Shown in pieces: positions 5,630 to 9,580 of a stretch of 9,580 nt of DNA. The first letter of the stretch is position 1. Each line of letters begins with the position of its first letter. The DNA is from Chloroflexota bacterium (lineage in GTDB: Bacteria; Chloroflexota; Chloroflexia; JAMDCE01): the NCBI GenBank assembly GCA_023489135.1, contig JAMDCE010000687.1, positions 1 through 9,580 of the forward strand, written 5' to 3'. The position numbers and the translations under genes were made by a program. The notes beneath the pieces are model-generated. The model saw only the letters and a program-made list of their open reading frames with translations, ran no database searches and was not told the origin of the DNA.

Positions 5630-5941
5630 TTACCGCCCGTAGACGAGCTTCCAGCCCTCTGAGTGTGTAATGGCGTTCCCTTGGCAGGATGCCGCGCAAG
5701 GGGTGGGGGCATCGCCGTAGCCGGGCCTGCAGGGAGCGCAACTGTATCGAAGCTTGTTGCGTTCTTCTCCCTTCACCCGCGCCACCTGCTCTTCCCGGAA
5801 GGGATCGAACTCGTCGTCCGCTATTTCGATGATGTGTGCCGGGCAGGCCTCTTCGCACTTGCCACAGCCATTGCAGTTATCCGTGTCAACCGCGAGGAAC
5901 CAGTCGCCGGTCCCGTCTTTGAAACCGTAAAATGCCTGCAT
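5630..5941 (-). CDS. bzdM: Two-cluster ferredoxin-like protein (BzdM-like electron donor)
   Basis: This small cytosolic iron-sulfur protein of 103 residues is the likely direct electron donor to the benzoyl-CoA reductase-type complex. The first cluster motif is canonical: Cys23-x2-Cys26-x2-Cys29-x3-Cys33-Pro. The second is unusual: Cys68-x2-Cys71-x10-Cys82-x3-Cys86, without the usual Cys-Pro ending and with a glycine/proline-rich insertion between its second and third Cys. An acidic stretch (about 38-50) separates the two. ATG 5941 is preceded by an AAGGG-type Shine-Dalgarno and lies 8 bp after the stop of the upstream ATPase gene, so the two are co-translated. The symbol follows the bzdN-O-P-Q-M order known from Azoarcus; the position supports it more strongly than the sequence does. 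Confidence 0.8.
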   Translation of the reverse strand: MQAFYGFKDGTGDWFLAVDTDNCNGCGKCEEACPAHIIEIADDEFDPFREEQVARVKGEERNKLRYSCAPCRPGYGDAPTPCAASCQGNAITHSEGWKLVYGR

Positions 5942-5949
5942 AGTAGCCC

Positions 5950-6891
5950 TTACGCCTTTCTGGCGCTCTTCGCTTTGCCTCTTTCGAGCATGGCGAATCC
6001 GAAGAGCGCAGCTCCGATTCCTCCGGCGATCATAGTGTCAAATGGGATGTTGGATTTCGCCATGTCGTCGCGCACCCACACCTGCTCGGCGGCTTTAGTT
6101 TTCAGCTCTGCCTCTACCCTCTTCACAACGCCTGGATTCTTGGCAATGCCGCCGGTGATGGCGAACTTCTCCTCTACCCCGAGGCGGTTCAGCAGCTCAC
6201 ATACCCGGTGGGCCATAGCGCTGCAGTAGGCGGCCATGATTTCGTTCTCGGGCACGCCTTCCTGAAGAAGACCAACCACCTCGGTCTTGGCGAACACAAC
6301 GCAAGTGCTGCTAATGGGATCCGGGTCTTTGTCGATATCAAAGGAGCGGGGACCGATCTCCCACACCGGAACCCTGATCAGGTCGGCGAACACTTCCATA
6401 CCGCGGCCCGTGCCGGCGGCGCACTTGTCGTTCATCAGGAACTTCAAGACTTTGCCCTGGTGGTCGCAGCGAATGGACTTGCAGTCCTGGCCGCCCATGT
6501 CCAGAACCGTCCTGACGTCCGGCCCGTACATATAGTTGGCACCTCTGGCGTGGCAGGCGATTTCGGTGATCGTCTGCTGCGCCATCGGCACGTTTACCCG
6601 GCCGTATCCGGTTCCGATGCAGTAGTCGAGGTTGTCGATCGTCATTCCGGTGCCTTCCATGGCCTTGCTCGTAACCTTCAAGGCGCTCTCCGGGCTATCG
6701 GAACCGGTCCGCATGCTGCCGTAAGCATAGAACTCGCCGTCGACCATAATCACTGCCTTGGAGCTAACCGATCCGACGTCAACACCGGCAGTGATATATT
6801 TGCCTTTTTGCCAATCGATGGCTGGATTATTCCAGCTGTACTCGGGCCATCTCCAAAACTCAACTGGTTTGGCCTCGGCTATGTCAACCAT
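5950..6891 (-). CDS. bzdQ: BzdQ-like ATPase/activator subunit of ATP-dependent benzoyl-CoA reductase
   Basis: This is a member of the BcrA/BcrD/BadF/HgdC ASKHA ATPase family. The family couples ATP hydrolysis to transfer of low-potential electrons from a [4Fe-4S] cluster held between two such subunits. The 313-residue chain has an N-terminal extension rich in Trp (residues 11-28), which I associate with the BzdQ/BcrD-type subunit. The first phosphate motif is canonical, DVGSVSSK (38-45), and the second is DMGGQD (131-136). Cluster Cys are Cys157 (NDKCAAGTG) and Cys197 (STCVVFAKTE). The nucleotide motif TGGIAKN is at 246-252. ATG 6891 follows a strong AAGGAGG. The gene lies 33 bp after the BzdP-like gene. 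The pairing of two different ATPase genes indicates a benzoyl-CoA reductase-type complex; a 2-hydroxyacyl-CoA dehydratase uses a single homodimeric activator. Confidence 0.88.
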   Translation of the reverse strand: MVDIAEAKPVEFWRWPEYSWNNPAIDWQKGKYITAGVDVGSVSSKAVIMVDGEFYAYGSMRTGSDSPESALKVTSKAMEGTGMTIDNLDYCIGTGYGRVNVPMAQQTITEIACHARGANYMYGPDVRTVLDMGGQDCKSIRCDHQGKVLKFLMNDKCAAGTGRGMEVFADLIRVPVWEIGPRSFDIDKDPDPISSTCVVFAKTEVVGLLQEGVPENEIMAAYCSAMAHRVCELLNRLGVEEKFAITGGIAKNPGVVKRVEAELKTKAAEQVWVRDDMAKSNIPFDTMIAGGIGAALFGFAMLERGKAKSARKA

Positions 6892-6924
6892 TTGTCTAAC
6901 CTCCTTGAAAGTACTTGCACCCTG

Positions 6925-7749
6925 CTATTTGCCTTCCTCGACGCGGTCTTTCTCCACAACCTTGGCCTCCACCTTCTCCTCGGTAACCCCGGAGGCGGCA
7001 GCAACCGCGGCGCCGAGTGCGCCGACGAAGTCGGGACCATTGGGCACCTTCACGTCGATGCCAAGGTCCCTCTTGAGGGAGTCCACGAAGCCGACGTTCC
7101 TGGCGACCCCTCCAACCATCACGACATCGTCTTGCAGCCCGACTATGCGGGCCACAGAGCCGATCCTTCCGGCTATAGCGTCGTGGACGGCTCGTGCGAT
7201 GTCCGGCTTGGACAGCTTCTGGTGAATCAACGAGACTACTTCGGATTCCCCGAACACGGCACACTGGGCGTTCATCGGGACGGAACGCGTGGATTCCAGG
7301 GATAGCTTGGCCATCTGCTCGGTGGGCATTTCCAGGGCTCTAGCCATCGTGTCGACGAAGGTGCCGGTGCCGGCTGCGCATCGCTCATTGACCGCGAAGT
7401 CCTGGACCTTGCCCTCGGCGTTGATCTTTATCGCTCGGCCTTCTTCTGCTCCCACGTCGATGATCGTTCTGGCCGAAGGGATGAGCTTGGCTGTTCCCTT
7501 TGCGTCGGCCGCGGCGTCCGGGATGTAGCTATCGGCGAAGCGAACCCTCTGTCCGGAACTGCCCGTGGCCACCACTCGAGCGACATCGTTTCGCGTGATC
7601 CCGATGCTCTTCAATGCCTCATCGTAGACCTGCTCGGCCGCCTCGGCCTTGTTAATGCCGCCTGCCGCCGATGCCTGCGCCACAATCTCGCCATCCTCCA
7701 GTATTACCACGTGGACGTTCTTGCCGCCCACATCAACTCCCGACTTCAT
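6925..7749 (-). CDS. bzdP: BzdP-like ATPase subunit with altered nucleotide motifs
   Basis: This is the second ASKHA-family subunit, 274 residues, expected to pair with the BzdQ-like protein around one [4Fe-4S] cluster. Cluster Cys are Cys124 (NERCAAGTG) and Cys163 (NAQCAVFGESE). The C-terminal nucleotide motif is VGGVARN (212-218). The first phosphate loop reads DVGGKNVH (6-13), where the partner has DVGSVSSK, so Ser is Gly and the Lys is His. The second reads DVGAEE (98-103) in place of DMGGQD. This may be normal for the P-type subfamily or mark an asymmetric, less active ATP site. The tail (about 256-274) is charged and likely disordered. ATG 7749 follows AGGAGG, and the gene is 17 bp after the BzdO-like gene. 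It could also be called BcrA/BadF-like; its length favours BzdP. Confidence 0.85.
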   Translation of the reverse strand: MKSGVDVGGKNVHVVILEDGEIVAQASAAGGINKAEAAEQVYDEALKSIGITRNDVARVVATGSSGQRVRFADSYIPDAAADAKGTAKLIPSARTIIDVGAEEGRAIKINAEGKVQDFAVNERCAAGTGTFVDTMARALEMPTEQMAKLSLESTRSVPMNAQCAVFGESEVVSLIHQKLSKPDIARAVHDAIAGRIGSVARIVGLQDDVVMVGGVARNVGFVDSLKRDLGIDVKVPNGPDFVGALGAAVAAASGVTEEKVEAKVVEKDRVEEGK

Positions 7750-7766
7750 CTTCTTCTCCTCCTTTG

Positions 7767-9083
7767 CTACACGGCCACTTTCTTGAGTCCTAAGGTCTCG
7801 GAGACGAACAGATCGATGAGCCTATGGGTTCGTGCCTCGTCGAACTCCCTCTCGTCTCCCATGTTGCCCTCAAAGGTCAACGTCGGCAACCCGATGTTTT
7901 GCAGGGCCTGCTTCGCCTGCATCTGGTGCATAGCGGTACCCTCGCAGCCACGATTGAGGTGCAGGATCGCGGCGTCGCATTTCCACTGCTGGGCTAGCTT
8001 GATCATCAAGTCGTTCTTATACTTGGCGCCATACCACACGGCCCACAGCAGCTTGCCTTTGAGCTCACCTTCGGCCAGCAGCATCAGAGCCTGATCACGG
8101 CTGGTGATTGTGATCCCCTGCTCCTCGAGGGTAGGATAGGGCACCATGTCCCCCTTCTCGTCTACCTTCCACCATCCGGTCAGGGCGAAGGTGTAGAGGT
8201 TTGCTACCGAGACCACGCCATACTTCTCCAGGTAGCGGTAGATCTTTAGGAAGCCCCAGGGCGGTTGGCTATCGCCCAGCATACGACATCGCTCGTCCCC
8301 TACGGCGGCGATGCCTTCGGCCACGCGTTCCTTCACCTCGGGATAGAGGATGTTCTTGTAGAAGTCGGCGTATTTCGGGTTTGACTTCTCGAGCACGCTC
8401 GGCGCATAAAGCGAGAACATGCTTTTCTCGTCCAGCGGGGCGGGGACGGCTTTGTTCAGCTCGCAGGTCCTGGCCCAATAGCAGCAGGTATCGTAGGTGG
8501 CTTTGACTCTCTGGGCCAGTTTCTCGTCGTCGATCTTCCTGCCGGTGGTCTTCTCCATGAATGCGATGCCGTCGTGGAGCTGATCCGCAACGTATCTTAT
8601 CTGTCGCTCGCCGATCTTATCGTAGGGACCGGCGCCGACGTCAAAACTGAAGTAAGGCACGTTGCCCTCCAGCTCAGAAGCTACTTGAAGCCATTTGGCG
8701 TGCGAGCAGCAAATGTGGCTCTGGAAGATGAAGTCGGGATGGGGCCACCTGCCGCCGAAGGCGTACTCGTCCAGAATAATGCTGCCCCAGTAGCTCCTCA
8801 TGTAAGCGCATAGGTCCCGCGCGCAGCCGAACCTACCCTCGGCCGCCTCCTGGTACCTCACCTGAAGCTGTGGATCGTGGCCGACACTCGCACCGTAGGG
8901 TTCGTCGGTCAGCCCGTACACTTCGCCCTCGAGTGCGTGAGGGACCGCATCAAAGCTCCAGGTGCCGCCGGCCCAACGCAGAGCTCCTCGGTCGTGCGCC
9001 TCTTTATAGTCGATGTAGTAATTCGCTCTGAGTTCTTTAGCTTTCCCCCAGCAATCAAGCGCCTTGGTCTTATACAGCGACAT
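7767..9083 (-). CDS. bzdO: BzdO-like catalytic-type subunit of benzoyl-CoA reductase
   Basis: This belongs to the HgdA/HgdB/BcrB/BcrC family, whose paired subunits hold iron-sulfur clusters and bind the CoA thioester during Birch-type two-electron ring reduction. It has 438 residues, close to the usual BcrB/BzdO length of about 440. Candidate cluster Cys are Cys87 and Cys92 (CARDLC), Cys125/126 (HICCSH) and Cys380 in LNRGCEG. The C-terminal part, with LTFEGNMGDEREF (402-414) followed by the closing helix, is typical of the family. It starts at ATG 9083 behind a strong AAGGAGG with 5-nt spacing and lies 25 bp after the BzdN-like gene. The gene order with BzdN, BzdP and BzdQ homologues is the main reason for choosing benzoyl-CoA reductase over 2-hydroxyacyl-CoA dehydratase. 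The true substrate could be a substituted or different aryl-CoA. Confidence 0.88.
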   Translation of the reverse strand: MSLYKTKALDCWGKAKELRANYYIDYKEAHDRGALRWAGGTWSFDAVPHALEGEVYGLTDEPYGASVGHDPQLQVRYQEAAEGRFGCARDLCAYMRSYWGSIILDEYAFGGRWPHPDFIFQSHICCSHAKWLQVASELEGNVPYFSFDVGAGPYDKIGERQIRYVADQLHDGIAFMEKTTGRKIDDEKLAQRVKATYDTCCYWARTCELNKAVPAPLDEKSMFSLYAPSVLEKSNPKYADFYKNILYPEVKERVAEGIAAVGDERCRMLGDSQPPWGFLKIYRYLEKYGVVSVANLYTFALTGWWKVDEKGDMVPYPTLEEQGITITSRDQALMLLAEGELKGKLLWAVWYGAKYKNDLMIKLAQQWKCDAAILHLNRGCEGTAMHQMQAKQALQNIGLPTLTFEGNMGDEREFDEARTHRLIDLFVSETLGLKKVAV

Positions 9084-9108
9084 AGTTCCTCCTTACTCCT
9101 ACCCGGCA

Positions 9109-9580
9109 CTATGCAAATAGTTCTTCAGCCAGTATTTGCTCGATGAAGGCCTCGACCCTGATCTTGAACTGCCCAACGGGAACGGTGACCTCGAATTCGA
9201 GGAAGTAGCACGGTATGCCGTTGCCCTCCAGTAGCTTTCTCAAGCTGGGAATATCGAGCTCGTGAGGATCACAGAATTTCTGTTGGGTAAGTATGGCTCC
9301 CTGAACACGGTAGTCCTTGGCGAACCCAAGAATATGGTCGAAGCGCGTTCGGGAGCAATCTTCCATCCCCCAGTCTTTGCTGGGGCAGGGAACGCGGTCG
9401 CAGTACCTGTTGCCGATTGCCTGAAGCCGGTCGTCCTGCGGCTCCACATCGTCCCAGAAGTACCTCGATCCCGTGCAGTGATCCTCGATGACGAAGGTGC
9501 CGCGAATCGATTCCACCATCTCCAAGAAGGGCCGGTCATCGTTCTCGCTGCCGATGATCATCAGTCGGACGCATGGATCC
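9109..9580 (-). CDS. bzdN: BzdN/BcrC-like subunit of benzoyl-CoA reductase, C-terminal part (5' end outside window)
   Basis: The frame is open through the right edge, so the ATG at 9561 is internal. Residues before it (DPCVRL) continue the strand that leads into MIIGSENDD, a pattern typical of the HgdB/BcrC family. About 156 residues are visible, out of roughly 380 usual for BzdN/BcrC. They include HCTGSRYFW, a YCDRVPCPSKDW segment and QQKFCDPHE, whose Cys residues are candidate cluster ligands. The C-terminal strand and helix contain FLEFEVTVPVGQFK. Together with the BzdO-like protein it should form the substrate-reducing half of the enzyme. It is the first visible gene of the minus-strand operon; the promoter must lie beyond the window. 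Confidence 0.85.
   Translation of the reverse strand, partial: DPCVRLMIIGSENDDRPFLEMVESIRGTFVIEDHCTGSRYFWDDVEPQDDRLQAIGNRYCDRVPCPSKDWGMEDCSRTRFDHILGFAKDYRVQGAILTQQKFCDPHELDIPSLRKLLEGNGIPCYFLEFEVTVPVGQFKIRVEAFIEQILAEELFA

Noticed and set aside
5538..5858. N-terminal extension of the flavoprotein frame up to 5858
   Set aside because: The extra 107 residues are mostly the ferredoxin gene read in another frame and are Arg/Gly-rich without domain character. The 2Fe-2S domain begins only after the ATG at 5537.
6208..7305. Plus-strand open frame of 365 codons across the two ATPase genes
   Set aside because: It spans the boundary between two well-supported minus-strand genes, and its composition is that of a shadow frame.
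5950..9580. 2-hydroxyacyl-CoA dehydratase with activator
   Set aside because: Such systems use one homodimeric activator. Two distinct ATPase subunits plus a ferredoxin, in bzd-like order, fit benzoyl-CoA reductase better, though the families are related.

Overview
The window carries two convergent blocks of energy-metabolism genes separated by two tRNA genes. It is GC-rich, has mostly strong AGGAGG-type ribosome binding sites and tight operon spacing, and is bacterial. On the plus strand (1-2720) lies a cytochrome bc-type quinol oxidation module. It holds the tail of a c-type cytochrome-like gene, a Tat-targeted Rieske protein, a single-chain cytochrome b6/subunit IV/cytochrome c fusion, and a small membrane-anchored cytochrome c. 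On the minus strand (9580-3015) lies a cluster that reads, in transcription order, like bzdN-bzdO-bzdP-bzdQ-ferredoxin-electron transfer flavoprotein. This is the ATP-dependent (class I, Azoarcus/bzd-type) benzoyl-CoA reductase plus its electron supply. The first gene runs off the right edge.

Middle: tRNA-Leu(CAG) and tRNA-Val(CAC) sit on the minus strand between the blocks, at 2721-2911. The 3' CCA of tRNA-Leu starts on the base after the stop codon of the plus-strand cytochrome c gene. A candidate promoter and an 11-bp hairpin precede the tRNAs.

How the genes could work together: BzdN/BzdO-type subunits would carry the active site that reduces the aromatic thioester. BzdP/BzdQ-type subunits hold a shared [4Fe-4S] cluster and couple ATP hydrolysis to electron transfer. 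The two-cluster ferredoxin would feed them. The 840-residue flavoprotein (NuoG-like iron-sulfur front, GltD-like FAD/NAD(P)H domain, and a degenerate GIY-YIG-like tail) would supply electrons to the ferredoxin. The plus-strand bc-type complex would oxidise quinol in a respiratory chain. Class I reductases are typical of facultative anaerobes and phototrophs, so this pairing fits a respiring organism able to live without oxygen. The lineage cannot be fixed from this window; an uncultured Chloroflexota-like bacterium is my low-confidence guess.

Most unusual points: the three-part flavoprotein with its GIY-YIG-like C-terminus; the hairpin plus 14-bp tandem repeat between the ferredoxin and flavoprotein genes; the one-chain b/c cytochrome lacking the cysteine that holds heme ci in b6f-type complexes; and non-canonical nucleotide motifs in the BzdP-like subunit.
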